From positions 992,001 to 1,056,000 of the forward strand of contig NZ_JACCBI010000001.1 of assembly GCF_013407835.1 (NCBI RefSeq): a stretch of 64,000 bases of DNA, in the 5' to 3' direction. Positions 8,981 through 17,950 of the stretch are shown piece after piece; the stretch's first letter is position 1, and each line of letters begins with the position of its first letter. This DNA is from Agromyces atrinae. GTDB taxonomy: Bacteria; Actinomycetota; Actinomycetes; Actinomycetales; Microbacteriaceae. A program made the translations under genes and the position numbers. Under the pieces are notes generated by a model. It did not search any database and was not told where the DNA came from. It was given only the letters and a program-made list of their open reading frames with translations.

Positions 8981-9766
8981 TCAGTGCTCGAGGATCTTCG
9001 ACAGGAAGTCTTGGGCCCGCTCGGACTGCGGGTTGTCGAAGAACTCGATCGGAGTCGCCTCCTCGACGATCTGACCGTCGGCCATGAACAGCACGCGGTC
9101 GGCGGCCTTGCGGGCGAAGCCCATCTCGTGTGTCACGACGATCATCGTCATGCCGTCCTTCGCGAGACCGACCATGACGTCGAGGACCTCGTTGATCATC
9201 TCGGGGTCGAGCGCGCTCGTGGGCTCGTCCATGAGGATGAGCTTCGGGTTCATGGCGAGCGATCGCGCGATCGCGACGCGCTGCTGCTGGCCGCCCGAGA
9301 GCTGAGCGGGCATCTTCTGGGCCTGGTTGGCGACGCCGACGCGCTCGAGCAGCTCCATGGCCTTCTTCTCGGCATCCTTGCGCGAGAGCTTCTTGACCTT
9401 GATCGGGCCGATCGTGACGTTCTCGAGCACGGTCTTGTGCGCGAAGAGGTTAAAGGACTGGAACACCATGCCGACATCGGCTCGCAGCTTGGCGAGCTCG
9501 GCACCCTCTTCGGGCAGCACCTTGCCGTCGATCGTGATCGAACCGGAGTCGATCGTCTCGAGACGGTTGATCGCGCGGCAGAGGGTCGACTTGCCCGATC
9601 CGCTCGGGCCGATCACGACGACGACCTCGCCGCGGTTGACGACGGTGTTGATGTCGTTCAAGACATGCAGTTCGCCGTAGTGCTTGTTGACCTTGTCGAC
9701 GATGACGAGAGGCTCCCCGCGTCGAACGGAAATGTTGGACGTCGCCGGGGTCGCTGTGGGCTCCAT
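8981..9766 (-). CDS. gluA: Glutamate-type amino acid ABC transporter ATPase
   Basis: The ATPase has 261 residues. Walker A is GPSGSGKS at 53-60, Q-loop near 103, signature LSGGQQQR at 156-163, Walker B LILMDEP about 176-182, and a switch His in VVTHEMGF. It energises GluCD. I chose ATG at 9766 because the longer frame adds only 15 unlikely residues. Upstream there is both a weak GGGAA and a TAGTTT hexamer 7 bases from the ATG, so the operon message could be leaderless. It is the first gene of gluABCD. Confidence 0.95.
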   Translation of the reverse strand: MEPTATPATSNISVRRGEPLVIVDKVNKHYGELHVLNDINTVVNRGEVVVVIGPSGSGKSTLCRAINRLETIDSGSITIDGKVLPEEGAELAKLRADVGMVFQSFNLFAHKTVLENVTIGPIKVKKLSRKDAEKKAMELLERVGVANQAQKMPAQLSGGQQQRVAIARSLAMNPKLILMDEPTSALDPEMINEVLDVMVGLAKDGMTMIVVTHEMGFARKAADRVLFMADGQIVEEATPIEFFDNPQSERAQDFLSKILEH

Positions 9767-9773
9767 AGTTCCC

Positions 9774-9779
9774 AAACTA
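9774..9779 (-). promoter_or_regulatory. Candidate -10 box for gluABCD
   Basis: TAGTTT on the minus strand lies 7 bases before the gluA ATG. It is one of at least twelve TANNNT elements in this window placed 6-8 bases from a start codon. Confidence 0.4.
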
Positions 9780-9859
9780 GTGAGCGCCGCGTTTCCGTCA
9801 CATGACGACACATGATCGGTTACCGTTTCGTGACCCTCGTTTGCGGGCCGACTCGAGAC

Positions 9860-10669
9860 CTAGTGGTCGACGGAGCGCTGGGCGAACGCACTTTCGTACA
9901 GGCAGACGGAGGCCGCGGTCGCGAGATTCATCGACTCGGCATGACCGTAGATCGGCACGGTGATGGCCCGATCGGCGAGGCCGAGGGCGTCATCCGGCAG
10001 CCCCCGCGCCTCGTTGCCGAAGAGCCAAGCGGTGGGGCCGTCGAGGGCGCCGGCGTTGCGCGCGTCGAGAAGATCGTCGCCCTTGATGTCGGCCGCGATG
10101 ATCGTGAGGCCCGCGGCACGCACACGATCGCGGACGTCGTCGAGCGAGGCGCCGACGGCGACGGGGACGTGGAAGATCGACCCGGTCGAGGCTCGCACGA
10201 CCTTCGGGTTGTAGAGGTCGACGCTGCGCCCGGTCAGGATGACGGCGTCGGCGCCCGCCGCGTCGGCGGCTCGGATGATCGTGCCGGCGTTGCCGGGGTC
10301 GCGCACCTCTTCGAGGATGGCGATGAGCTTGGGCTCCGCGGCGATGATGTCCTTCACGGCCGTCGGGAACTGCTTGCACACGGCCACGAAGCCCTGCGGC
10401 GTCACCGTATCGGCCATCGTCTCGAGCACCTCTTCGGAGACAAACTCGAGATCGACGCCGGCCGCACTGGCCGCCTCGGCGATCTCGGGGTGACGTTCGA
10501 GCGCCGTCGGCGTGCCGTACAGCTCGGAGAGCAGCTCGGGTCGGAACGTCAACGCCTCGGAGACGGCCTGCGGGCCTTCGAGAAGGAACATGCCGCTATC
10601 GGCACGTGCCGCCTTGCGCGCGAGCTTGGCGACGGCGCGAACGCGCGGGGAACGGGGGTTCTCGAGCAT
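9860..10669 (-). CDS. TrmH/SpoU-family RNA 2'-O-methyltransferase
   Basis: This 269-residue protein is a SPOUT-class RNA ribose methyltransferase. The N-terminal part (about 1-95) resembles the SpoU substrate-binding domain. The catalytic domain shows motif 1 (EEVRDPGNAGTIIRAADAAGA), motif 2 (WLFGNEARGLPDD) and motif 3 (IYGHAESMNLATAASVCLYE). It probably methylates 23S rRNA or tRNA with S-adenosylmethionine, but the exact site cannot be assigned. In many bacteria this gene lies between rplT and pheS; here gluABCD intervenes. The ATG at 10669 has a TAAGCT hexamer 6 bases upstream, and the rplT terminator separates it from the ribosomal operon. Confidence 0.9.
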   Translation of the reverse strand: MLENPRSPRVRAVAKLARKAARADSGMFLLEGPQAVSEALTFRPELLSELYGTPTALERHPEIAEAASAAGVDLEFVSEEVLETMADTVTPQGFVAVCKQFPTAVKDIIAAEPKLIAILEEVRDPGNAGTIIRAADAAGADAVILTGRSVDLYNPKVVRASTGSIFHVPVAVGASLDDVRDRVRAAGLTIIAADIKGDDLLDARNAGALDGPTAWLFGNEARGLPDDALGLADRAITVPIYGHAESMNLATAASVCLYESAFAQRSVDH

Positions 10670-10675
10670 GTCGCC

Positions 10676-10681
10676 AGCTTA
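10676..10681 (-). promoter_or_regulatory. Candidate -10 box for the TrmH-family gene
   Basis: TAAGCT on the minus strand ends 6 bases before the ATG. There is no Shine-Dalgarno sequence, which is consistent with leaderless initiation. Confidence 0.4.
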
Positions 10682-10696
10682 GAGGTCGGAGGTAAC

Positions 10697-10733
10697 AGAA
10701 AGGCCCGGCACCCCTGAGGGGCCGGGCCTTTCT
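10697..10733 (-). terminator. Terminator of the infC-rpmI-rplT operon
   Basis: A perfect 13-bp stem (10697-10709 with 10721-10733) encloses an 11-base loop, 12 bases after the rplT stop. The minus-strand 3' arm ends in CCTTTCT, giving a short U-rich tail. It should end the ribosomal operon transcript. Confidence 0.8.
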
Positions 10734-10745
10734 GAAGAAGATGCT

Positions 10746-11132
10746 TTACGCAGCAGCCTTCGGCGCGCTCGTGTCGGCCGGGAGGGCCTTCTTGGCCGTC
10801 TCGACGAGAGCCGCGAACGTCGCGGGCTCGTTCACGGCGAGCTCGGCGAGGATACGACGGTCGACCTCGACGCCCGCAAGGCCGAGGCCCTGGATGAGGC
10901 GGTTGTAGGTCAGGCCGTTCGCACGCGACGCAGCGTTGATGCGCTGGATCCACAGACGACGGAAGTCACCCTTGCGGGCACGACGGTCGCGGTACGAGTA
11001 GACGAGCGAGTGAGTGACCTGCTCCTTGGCCTTGCGGTACAGGCGCGACCGCTGACCGCGGTAGCCCTCGGCGCGCTCAAGGATGACCCGACGCTTCTTG
11101 TGGGCGTTGACAGCCCTCTTTACTCTTGCCAT
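10746..11132 (-). CDS. rplT: 50S ribosomal protein L20
   Basis: At 128 residues, with the basic start [19 protein letters not shown] and the conserved [22 protein letters not shown] segment, this is L20 of normal length plus a short Ala-rich C-terminal tail. L20 binds 23S rRNA early in 50S assembly and in several bacteria represses its own operon. It is third in infC-rpmI-rplT, 31 bases downstream of rpmI, and is followed by a terminator. Confidence 0.98.
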   Translation of the reverse strand: MARVKRAVNAHKKRRVILERAEGYRGQRSRLYRKAKEQVTHSLVYSYRDRRARKGDFRRLWIQRINAASRANGLTYNRLIQGLGLAGVEVDRRILAELAVNEPATFAALVETAKKALPADTSAPKAAA

Positions 11133-11163
11133 TTCTCTATCTTCCTAACGAATCGGGCGCGGC

Positions 11164-11358
11164 TCAGCGGCCGAGGAGCTTGTTGACGACCTTGGCGTCA
11201 GCCGGCGACAGGACCTTGTCCTGGTTCAGGCGACGCGTGCGCACGGAGGACTTGCCCTCGAGGTTGTGGCGCATACCGGCCTGCTGCTTCTTGAGCTTGC
11301 CGGTTCCGGTGATCTTGAAGCGCTTCTTCGCCCCCGAATGGGTCTTCTGCTTAGGCAT
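11164..11358 (-). CDS. rpmI: 50S ribosomal protein L35
   Basis: This 64-residue basic protein starts [22 protein letters not shown], the standard L35 N terminus, and ends VVNKLLGR. I chose the ATG at 11358; an upstream in-frame ATG would add twelve residues absent from the family. Its first codons overlap the last 8 bases of infC, so translation is coupled to IF3. It sits between infC and rplT in the universal order. Confidence 0.98.
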   Translation of the reverse strand: MPKQKTHSGAKKRFKITGTGKLKKQQAGMRHNLEGKSSVRTRRLNQDKVLSPADAKVVNKLLGR

Positions 11359-11935
11359 TGTTCTCCTCCTGTCGAGCCGCCTTGCTGGCGGCACGTTGTG
11401 CGTTTGCCTCGGCCTTGGCCTCGGACTTGTTCTTGATCGGGGCGATAACCATCACCATGTTCCGACCATCGATTGTGGGGTTCTGCTCGACGCCACCGAA
11501 TTCGGCGACATCTTCTGCGAAGCGCTGCAGCAGACGCACGCCCATCTCGGGGCGGGACTGCTCACGGCCACGGAAAAGGATCATCGCCTTCACCTTGTCG
11601 CCGCCCTGCAGGAAGCCGATGGCGCGCTTCATCTTGGTCTCGTAGTCGTGCTTGTCGATCTTGAGGCGGAAGCGAACCTCTTTGAGGATCGTGTTCGCCT
11701 GGTTGCGCCGGGCTTCCTTCGCCTTCTGCGCAGCCTCGTACTTGTACTTGCCGTAGTCCATGATCTTGGCGACCGGGGGCTTGGAGTTCGGTGCGACCTC
11801 GACGAGATCGAGTTCGGCCTCCTGCGCCAGACGCAGCGCCACTTCGATCTTGACGACGCCGACCTGTTCTCCGCTCGGTCCGACGAGGCGGACCTCGGGG
11901 ACGCGGATACGGTCGTTTGTACGGGGATCGCTGAT
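11351..11935 (-). CDS. infC: Translation initiation factor IF-3 (ATC start codon)
   Basis: IF3 binds the 30S subunit and checks start-codon pairing. The reading frame is 194 residues with both domains: the N-terminal domain begins [19 protein letters not shown], and the C-terminal domain includes [12 protein letters not shown]. The start must be ATC at 11935. It has an AGGAGAA Shine-Dalgarno sequence 5 bases upstream, and an in-frame TAG lies five codons upstream. The first conventional in-frame codon (GTG at 11842) would delete 31 conserved residues. Non-canonical infC starts are known and let IF3 repress its own translation. Its 3' end overlaps rpmI. Confidence 0.97.
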   Translation of the reverse strand: MSDPRTNDRIRVPEVRLVGPSGEQVGVVKIEVALRLAQEAELDLVEVAPNSKPPVAKIMDYGKYKYEAAQKAKEARRNQANTILKEVRFRLKIDKHDYETKMKRAIGFLQGGDKVKAMILFRGREQSRPEMGVRLLQRFAEDVAEFGGVEQNPTIDGRNMVMVIAPIKNKSEAKAEANAQRAASKAARQEENNA

Positions 11936-12199
11936 GCGGGTTCTCCTCTACTCAAGCCTGCGGCTACCGAACGAGACGGATGCCTCGTGCAGACGAGAAC
12001 GGAGATCCACGCACGACGGCGCGATCACAACACATGATCGAACTGTTCGTGCCGCACCCTGCCTACTCCCCCGTGGTGATCCTTCGATCACCGCGACGGA
12101 GCGGAGTGCAAGACCCGGTAACCTTGATGAAGCGGTTGCGCGGGTGGGAGATTCTCCACTTTCGTACCGGGGTGTGACCCCGGAGCCCGCATGAGTCTA
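11936..12199 (-). promoter_or_regulatory. Promoter and long leader of infC-rpmI-rplT
   Basis: The gap between infC and the divergent DUF1844 gene contains no gene. A TAGACT -10 candidate at 12194-12199 on the minus strand would give a leader of about 250 bases. The leader can form several helices, for example the GTGATC/GATCAC hairpin around 12080-12095. Long structured leaders that bind L20 precede this operon in other phyla. I cannot match this one to a described class by eye. Confidence 0.45.
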
Positions 12200-12212
12200 G
12201 CAGAGGAACGGC

Positions 12213-12623
12213 GTGGAAGACACTTCATCCCCGGTCGAGCAGGGTTTCGACGACAACCAGCGAGCGATCGACGACGCCGACCGCGCATTTTCGGATGCCG
12301 CAGCCGACGCCACGCGCGATATCGCCGATGTCGCGGCGGTGGAGGTCATCACCACGACGGCCGTCCACCTCATGAGCGCGGCAGCCGTGAAGTGCGGGCT
12401 CGCCGACGACCCCGAGAGCCAGCAGGACCTCGATGAGGCGCGGAAGCTCATCAACGCTCTCGCCGGTCTCATCACGGCCGCCGCCCCCGAAGTGAGCGAC
12501 ATGCACGCGCGCAGTCTCCGCGACGGTCTGCGTTCGCTTCAGCTCGCCTTCCGTGAGGCGTCGGTCATCCCCGACCCGATCGGCAAGGGCCCCGGCGAGA
12601 AGTGGACCGGCCCCGTCAACTGA
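12213..12623 (+). CDS. DUF1844 domain protein
   Basis: This 136-residue acidic protein is a DUF1844 member. The family core is seen from about residue 42 (VEVITTTAVHLMSAAAVKCGLADDPESQQDLDEAR). A hydrophilic acidic N terminus precedes it, and a short C-terminal tail ends in KWTGPVN. DUF1844 genes are regularly found next to infC in Actinobacteria, as here, but no function is established. It starts at GTG 12213 with GAGGAA upstream. It converges on nei2, with 25 bases between the stops. Confidence 0.88.
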   Translation: MEDTSSPVEQGFDDNQRAIDDADRAFSDAAADATRDIADVAAVEVITTTAVHLMSAAAVKCGLADDPESQQDLDEARKLINALAGLITAAAPEVSDMHARSLRDGLRSLQLAFREASVIPDPIGKGPGEKWTGPVN

Positions 12624-12648
12624 CCCGCCGGGCGCGCTCGAGCACCCC

Positions 12649-13425
12649 TCAGATCTGGCACGACGGGCACCAGTACGTCACGCGCAGTTCGAGCGCCGAG
12701 CGGCCGAACTCTCCGCGCTGGATGGTGGTGCCGCATCGCAGGCACGCCTCTCCCCCGCGTCCGTAGACCCAGAGACGACGTCCGCGGCGCAGATCACCCG
12801 TCGTCACCCGTTCGGGTCGATCGCGATTGGCGACGATCACGCGGCGTGCGAGATCGACGAGTGCGGGAAGGTCGACGTCGGCGACCGGACGGTCGGGCCG
12901 GATGCCGCGGAGGAAGCACAGCTCGTTGACGTACACGTTTCCAAGGCCGGCGAGGTTGCGCTGCTCGGCGAGCGCGACGATGACCTCCGCCTCGGGACTC
13001 GCTCCGAGCCGCGTCACGGCCTCGGCGGCATCCCAGTCGGGTCCGAGGAGGTCGGGGCCGAGGTAGCCGAGCGCATCGTGCTCGTCGTCGCGCGCGATGA
13101 CCTCGAGCTTTCCGAGCTCGAAGCCCACGGCATCCACCTGCTCGTTCCGGAGGATGACGCGGGCCTTCCACGCCGGCTTCCGCCACCGTGCCCCGGCCGG
13201 GTAGACGTCCCAGATGCCCTCCATCTTGAGGTGCGAGTGGATGACGGCATCGCCCGCACGTACGAGGAGGTGCTTGCCGCGGCTGTCGACGCTGTCAACG
13301 ACGCGCCCGCTCAGGTCGACGGTCGCGAAGCGCGGCATGCGGAAGTCGGTGCTCGTGAGCTCGAGCCCGACGAGCGCGTCGCGCAGCAGGCGAGCCTGTC
13401 GCCAGACGGTGTCACCCTCGGGCAC
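12649..13425 (-). CDS. nei2: Fpg/Nei-family DNA glycosylase (Nei2-like)
   Basis: This 258-residue base-excision-repair glycosylase/AP lyase starts MPEGDT; after Met removal, Pro is the expected nucleophile and E3 the catalytic acid. The helix-two-turn-helix is NLAGLGNVYVNELCF. A C-terminal zinc finger has CxxC (CLRC) and CxxC (CPSC) pairs. The GTG at 13425 lies inside the 3' end of lhr (14-nt overlap). The overlap with lhr supports the Nei2 rather than the Fpg branch, since that pairing recurs in Actinobacteria. The likely substrates are oxidised pyrimidines. Confidence 0.9.
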   Translation of the reverse strand: MPEGDTVWRQARLLRDALVGLELTSTDFRMPRFATVDLSGRVVDSVDSRGKHLLVRAGDAVIHSHLKMEGIWDVYPAGARWRKPAWKARVILRNEQVDAVGFELGKLEVIARDDEHDALGYLGPDLLGPDWDAAEAVTRLGASPEAEVIVALAEQRNLAGLGNVYVNELCFLRGIRPDRPVADVDLPALVDLARRVIVANRDRPERVTTGDLRRGRRLWVYGRGGEACLRCGTTIQRGEFGRSALELRVTYWCPSCQI

Positions 13426-16400
13426 TGATCCTCAGCCCCTTCGGTGTCTCTCGGAAGTCGTTCGCCCGCAGGGCCGCACCGAGGGCCGACCCGATGACGA
13501 AGTCTCCGTTCGACGTCTCGACGCGGAGCATGCCGATGCCGTCGAGCCTCACGAGGGCGGCGAGAGCGGCAGCGGCGCGCTCGAGCACCTCGCCGTCGTC
13601 GGAGAAGACGAGAGCCGACCGCCCGCCGCGTTCGAGGTAGAGCACGAGCTCGCCGTCGACGAGAGCGACGAGGGCACCGGCCTTCCGACCGGGTCGATGC
13701 GTGCCCTCTCCGGGAACAGCGGGCCACGGCAGGGCGGCGCCGAACGGATTCGCCGGGTCGGTCGCGGCGAGCGCCACCGCCTGCGGCTTCGCCGGAGCCC
13801 GCAGCCGGTCGACCGCGCCGGGTGCTCCGAACTGGGCGCCGCCGAGCCCCTCCACGAAGTAGCCCCGCCGGGCGCGGCCCGACTCCTCGAACCCGCCGAG
13901 GGTGCGGTAGACGAGCGCGAAGCCGCCGATGATGGACTCGGCGACGGCGGAGCCACGGGTCACCACGCCGTAGCGGTCGAGGAGGGTCTCACCGAGCGCG
14001 GCGGCTCGCGCGGTCGCGTCGGTCGAGGCGAGCGGAAGGATCGACCAGCGACCGCCGACGGTCGGCGGCCCCGTGCGGGCGAGCAGCTGCGCGCGTGCGC
14101 CGGCTCTGCTCGGTCGCCCGGGTCGCCCGGGTCGCGCGCGCGGAGTGACCGGCGCCTGCCGGTGCGTCGTCGAGCCGCCGGAGAGCAGGGCGCGGAGCGG
14201 CGCGAGGGTGTCGTTCGTGATCGTGCCCCGCCAGACCAGGTCCCACAGGGCGTCGACGAGTTCGTCGTCACCGTCGACACCGACGGCATCGGCGAGCTGA
14301 CGGAAGAAGTAGCCTGCCCCGGTTCCGAGCTGCGCGACGATCTCGCGCTGCAGGTCGGAGAGGTCGCTCGCATCGGCGCCGATCGGCAGGCTGAGCGCCG
14401 CCGAGTCGGCGAGGTGCAGGCTCACCCAGCCGTCGTTGCCGGCCATGCCGCCCGCGCCGGCCCACAGCACGTCACCGGTCGCGGTCAGCTCGTCGAGCAG
14501 CGCGGGCCGGTAGTCGGAGACCCGAGCAGGGAGCACGAGTGTCTCCCACGACGATGCCGGCAGCCGGACACCCTCGAGCTGCTCGACGACCGACAGCACG
14601 CCATCGAGTCCGCGCAGCCCTCCCCCGATGTTCTGCCACGACGACAGGAACCGTGCGTAGCTCTGCGGAGGCACGGCCTCGATCTCGTTGCGGAGCGCGG
14701 CGAGGGACCGACGTCGGAGTCGGCGCAGCACCTCGGCGTCGCACCACTCCGACCCGGTTCCGGTCGGGCGGAACTCGCCCTCGACGACACGGCGCTCGGA
14801 GGCCAGTCGGCGAAGAGCGGAGAGAGCGACCGCCGTGCCGATACCGAATCGGAGGGCGACGGCACTCGCGTCGAACGGACCGTGGGTGCGCGCGTAGCGG
14901 CCCACGAGGTCTCCGAGCGGGTCGGCGACGGCTTCACCGAAGACGGCAGGCACGCCCGGAGGGACCGGCACTCCGAGGGCATCGCGGAGCCGAGCCGCAT
15001 CCTCGACCGCGATCCACCAGGAGCGACCCGCGAAACCCACCTCGGCCACGCGCTTCGCGCGCGCGAGGTCGGCGAGGGCCTCGGCGACCTCGGTTCCGGG
15101 TTCCACGCGCAGCCCGATCTCCTCGACCGTCAAGGGGCCGAGGTCGCGCACGAGATCAGCGATCCCCTCGGCTCCACGTGCCCGCCGGTTCTCCGCGAGG
15201 TGCTGCAGCTCGCTCTCGGTCGTCTCGATGACCGACGGGTCGAGGACCTCGCGCAGCTCGACCGTTCCGAGGAGGTCGGCGAGGAGCGCGGGATCGATCG
15301 AGAGCGCGGCGGCGCGACGCTCGGCGAGCGGGGAGTCGCCCTCATAGAGGAACGCGCCGACGTAGCCGAACAGCAGGCTCGACGCGAAGGGGCTTGCGAG
15401 CGGCGTCTCGACCTCGACGACGGACACCTCCCTACTGGCGATCCTCCCGGTGAGGTCGAGGAGCGCGGGGACGTCGTAGACGTCCTGGAAGCACTCGCGG
15501 ATCGTCTCGAGGATGATCGGGAAGTCGGCGTAGTCACGAGCGACGTCGAGGAGCTGACTGGCTCGCTGGCGCTGCTGCCAGAGCGGTGAGCGTCGGCCGG
15601 GGTTGTAGCGCGGGAGCAGGAGCGCACGAGCGGCACACTCCCGGAATCGCGACGCGAAGAGGGCAGAGCCGCCGATCTGCTCCGTGACGATGGGCAGGAT
15701 CTCATCGGTCTCGAAGAGGAAGAGGTCGGCGCCGGGAGGCGTGCTCTCGGTGTCGGGTACACGGATGACGATGCCGTCGTCACTCGCGACGGCGTTGGCG
15801 TCGACCCCGAACCGCTCGCGCACACGCGTTCCGATCGCGAGCGCCCAGGGTGCATGCACCTTCATGCCGTACGGCGAGTGCAGGACGACGCGCCAGTCGC
15901 CGAGCTCGTCGCGGAATCGCTCGATGACGAGGGTCTCGTCGTTCGGCACGCGCCCCGTCGCTGCGCGCTGCTCGGTGAGGTATGTCATGAGGTTCTCGGC
16001 GGCGTTCGTGTCGAGACCGATGGCGGCGAGCCGCTGGGCGGCGGCCGACGAGTCGGCCGCGAGCGTCTCGCGGATGAACGCCCCGATCGCTCGGCCGAGC
16101 TCGGCCGGACGCCCGATGCCGTCGCCCTTCCAGAACGGCAGCCGCCCCGGCTCGCCGAACGCCGGGCTCACGACGACGCGATCGTGCGTGATCTCCTGGA
16201 TGCGCCAGCTCGTCGCACCGAGAGCGAAGACGTCGCCGACGCGTGACTCGTAGACCATCTCTTCGTCGAGCTCACCGACACGGCGACCCGGCCCGGCTTC
16301 GCCGACCATGTAGACCCCGAACAGACCGCGGTCGGGAATGGTGCCACCGCTCGTGACCGCGAGCCGCTGGGCGCCGGGCCGACCCGTGATCGTGCCGGCC

Positions 16401-17899
16401 TCGCGGTCCCACACGATGCGGGGGCGGAGCTCGGCGAACTGATCGGACGGATAGCGACCGGCGAGCAGATCGAGCGTGGCATCGAAGGCGGAGCGCGGGA
16501 GGGCGGCGAACGGTGCCGAACGGCGCACGAGGTCGAACCACTCCTCGACGTCGAGCGTGTCGAGCGCGCACGCGGCGATCGTCTGCTGAGCGAGGATGTC
16601 GAGAGGATTGGAGGGCACCGTGAGCTCTTCGATGAGCCCGGCCACCATGCGCTCCGCCGCGACGCTCGAGTGCACGAGGTCGGCACGATGCTTGGGGAAG
16701 AGCACACCGCGTGAGACCTCGCCCACCTGGTGGCCTGCACGACCGAGCCGCTGCAGCCCGCTCGCGACCGACGGGGGCGACTCGACCTGCACGACGAGAT
16801 CGACCGCACCCATGTCGATACCGAGCTCGAGGCTCGACGTCGCGACGACGCAGCGCAGCGAGCCCGACTTCAGGTCGGCCTCGATGTCGGCGCGCTCCTC
16901 TTTGCTGACCGACCCGTGGTGGGCCCGGGCGAGGAGCGGCTCGGCGCCCGAGGTCTGCCCCGCCCCGCCGAGCATGGCAGCGGGCACCGCGTTCGCCGGC
17001 TCGAGCACGCCGACACGCTCGGCGTAGAGCTCGTTGAGACGCGCGGTCAGTCGCTCGGCGAGGCGCCTCGAGTTGGCGAAGACGATGGATGACCGGTGCG
17101 CGAGCACCTCGTCGAGGATCGCCTCCTCGACGCGGGGCCAGATCGATCCGGCCGACTCCGACAGGTCGGTCATGTCGCTGAGCGGCACGACGACCCGCAG
17201 GTCGAACTTCTTCTCGCTCGGCGGATCGACGATCGCGACCGGCTTCGAGGCCTGGAGGAAGCGCGCGACGGCCTCGGGCGGACGCACGGTCGCCGAGAGT
17301 CCGATGCGCTGCGCGGGCGACGGGAGCAGCGCGTCGAGCCGTTCGAGCGAGACAGCTAGGTGCGAGCCGCGCTTCGTCGCCGCTATCGCATGGATCTCAT
17401 CGATGATGACTGTGTCGACGTGGCGCAGGGTCTCGCGCGCGCTCGATGTGAGCATGAGGAAGAGCGACTCAGGCGTCGTGATGAGGATCTCGGGAGGATT
17501 CGTCAGGAGGGCTCGCCGCGCCGCGGGCAGGGTGTCGCCCGAGCGCACGCCCACGGACACGGCGGGCAGAGGCTGGCCGATGCGCTCGGCGGTGCGGCCG
17601 ATGCCGACGAGCGGCGCCCTCAGGTTGCGTTCGACGTCGACGCCGAGCGCCTTGAGCGGCGAGAGGTAGAGCACGCGGGTACCCGCACCGGGTTCACGGT
17701 CGGGATCATGCGCGAGACGGTCGATCGCCCAGAGGAACGCGGCGAGCGTCTTGCCCGAGCCTGTCGGGGCGATCACGAGCGCGTCGTCGCCGCGCGAGAT
17801 GGCCTGCCAGGCCTCGGCCTGAGCCGCGGTGGGCGCGGCGAACGACTCGGCGAACCACGTTCGCGTCGCCGGCGTGAAGAGATCGAGCACGGTGCTCAT
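13412..17899 (-). CDS. lhr: Large superfamily 2 DNA helicase Lhr
   Basis: At 1495 residues this matches full-length actinobacterial Lhr. Walker A APTGSGKT is at 44-51 and the DEIH box at 167-170. Motif III is SAT in IGLSATVRPPE, and motif VI is in the LQRLGRAGHQVG segment. A winged-helix and Lhr-core module reach to about 860, and a long C-terminal domain forms the rest. Lhr is an ATP-dependent 3'-5' translocase that unwinds RNA:DNA hybrids and is induced by DNA damage in mycobacteria. It lies downstream of sseB (51-base gap) and overlaps nei2. Confidence 0.97.
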   Translation of the reverse strand: MSTVLDLFTPATRTWFAESFAAPTAAQAEAWQAISRGDDALVIAPTGSGKTLAAFLWAIDRLAHDPDREPGAGTRVLYLSPLKALGVDVERNLRAPLVGIGRTAERIGQPLPAVSVGVRSGDTLPAARRALLTNPPEILITTPESLFLMLTSSARETLRHVDTVIIDEIHAIAATKRGSHLAVSLERLDALLPSPAQRIGLSATVRPPEAVARFLQASKPVAIVDPPSEKKFDLRVVVPLSDMTDLSESAGSIWPRVEEAILDEVLAHRSSIVFANSRRLAERLTARLNELYAERVGVLEPANAVPAAMLGGAGQTSGAEPLLARAHHGSVSKEERADIEADLKSGSLRCVVATSSLELGIDMGAVDLVVQVESPPSVASGLQRLGRAGHQVGEVSRGVLFPKHRADLVHSSVAAERMVAGLIEELTVPSNPLDILAQQTIAACALDTLDVEEWFDLVRRSAPFAALPRSAFDATLDLLAGRYPSDQFAELRPRIVWDREAGTITGRPGAQRLAVTSGGTIPDRGLFGVYMVGEAGPGRRVGELDEEMVYESRVGDVFALGATSWRIQEITHDRVVVSPAFGEPGRLPFWKGDGIGRPAELGRAIGAFIRETLAADSSAAAQRLAAIGLDTNAAENLMTYLTEQRAATGRVPNDETLVIERFRDELGDWRVVLHSPYGMKVHAPWALAIGTRVRERFGVDANAVASDDGIVIRVPDTESTPPGADLFLFETDEILPIVTEQIGGSALFASRFRECAARALLLPRYNPGRRSPLWQQRQRASQLLDVARDYADFPIILETIRECFQDVYDVPALLDLTGRIASREVSVVEVETPLASPFASSLLFGYVGAFLYEGDSPLAERRAAALSIDPALLADLLGTVELREVLDPSVIETTESELQHLAENRRARGAEGIADLVRDLGPLTVEEIGLRVEPGTEVAEALADLARAKRVAEVGFAGRSWWIAVEDAARLRDALGVPVPPGVPAVFGEAVADPLGDLVGRYARTHGPFDASAVALRFGIGTAVALSALRRLASERRVVEGEFRPTGTGSEWCDAEVLRRLRRRSLAALRNEIEAVPPQSYARFLSSWQNIGGGLRGLDGVLSVVEQLEGVRLPASSWETLVLPARVSDYRPALLDELTATGDVLWAGAGGMAGNDGWVSLHLADSAALSLPIGADASDLSDLQREIVAQLGTGAGYFFRQLADAVGVDGDDELVDALWDLVWRGTITNDTLAPLRALLSGGSTTHRQAPVTPRARPGRPGRPSRAGARAQLLARTGPPTVGGRWSILPLASTDATARAAALGETLLDRYGVVTRGSAVAESIIGGFALVYRTLGGFEESGRARRGYFVEGLGGAQFGAPGAVDRLRAPAKPQAVALAATDPANPFGAALPWPAVPGEGTHRPGRKAGALVALVDGELVLYLERGGRSALVFSDDGEVLERAAAALAALVRLDGIGMLRVETSNGDFVIGSALGAALRANDFRETPKGLRISARG

Positions 17900-17950
17900 C
17901 TGACCATCACATCAGATACGGCCGACATCGCATTCGGCCTCGCACTCAGC

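Noticed and set aside
13214-15589. Long plus-strand open frame opposite lhr
   Set aside because: It is antisense to a conserved helicase, has no ribosome-binding site and has Arg/Glu-rich composition typical of frames opposite high-GC genes.
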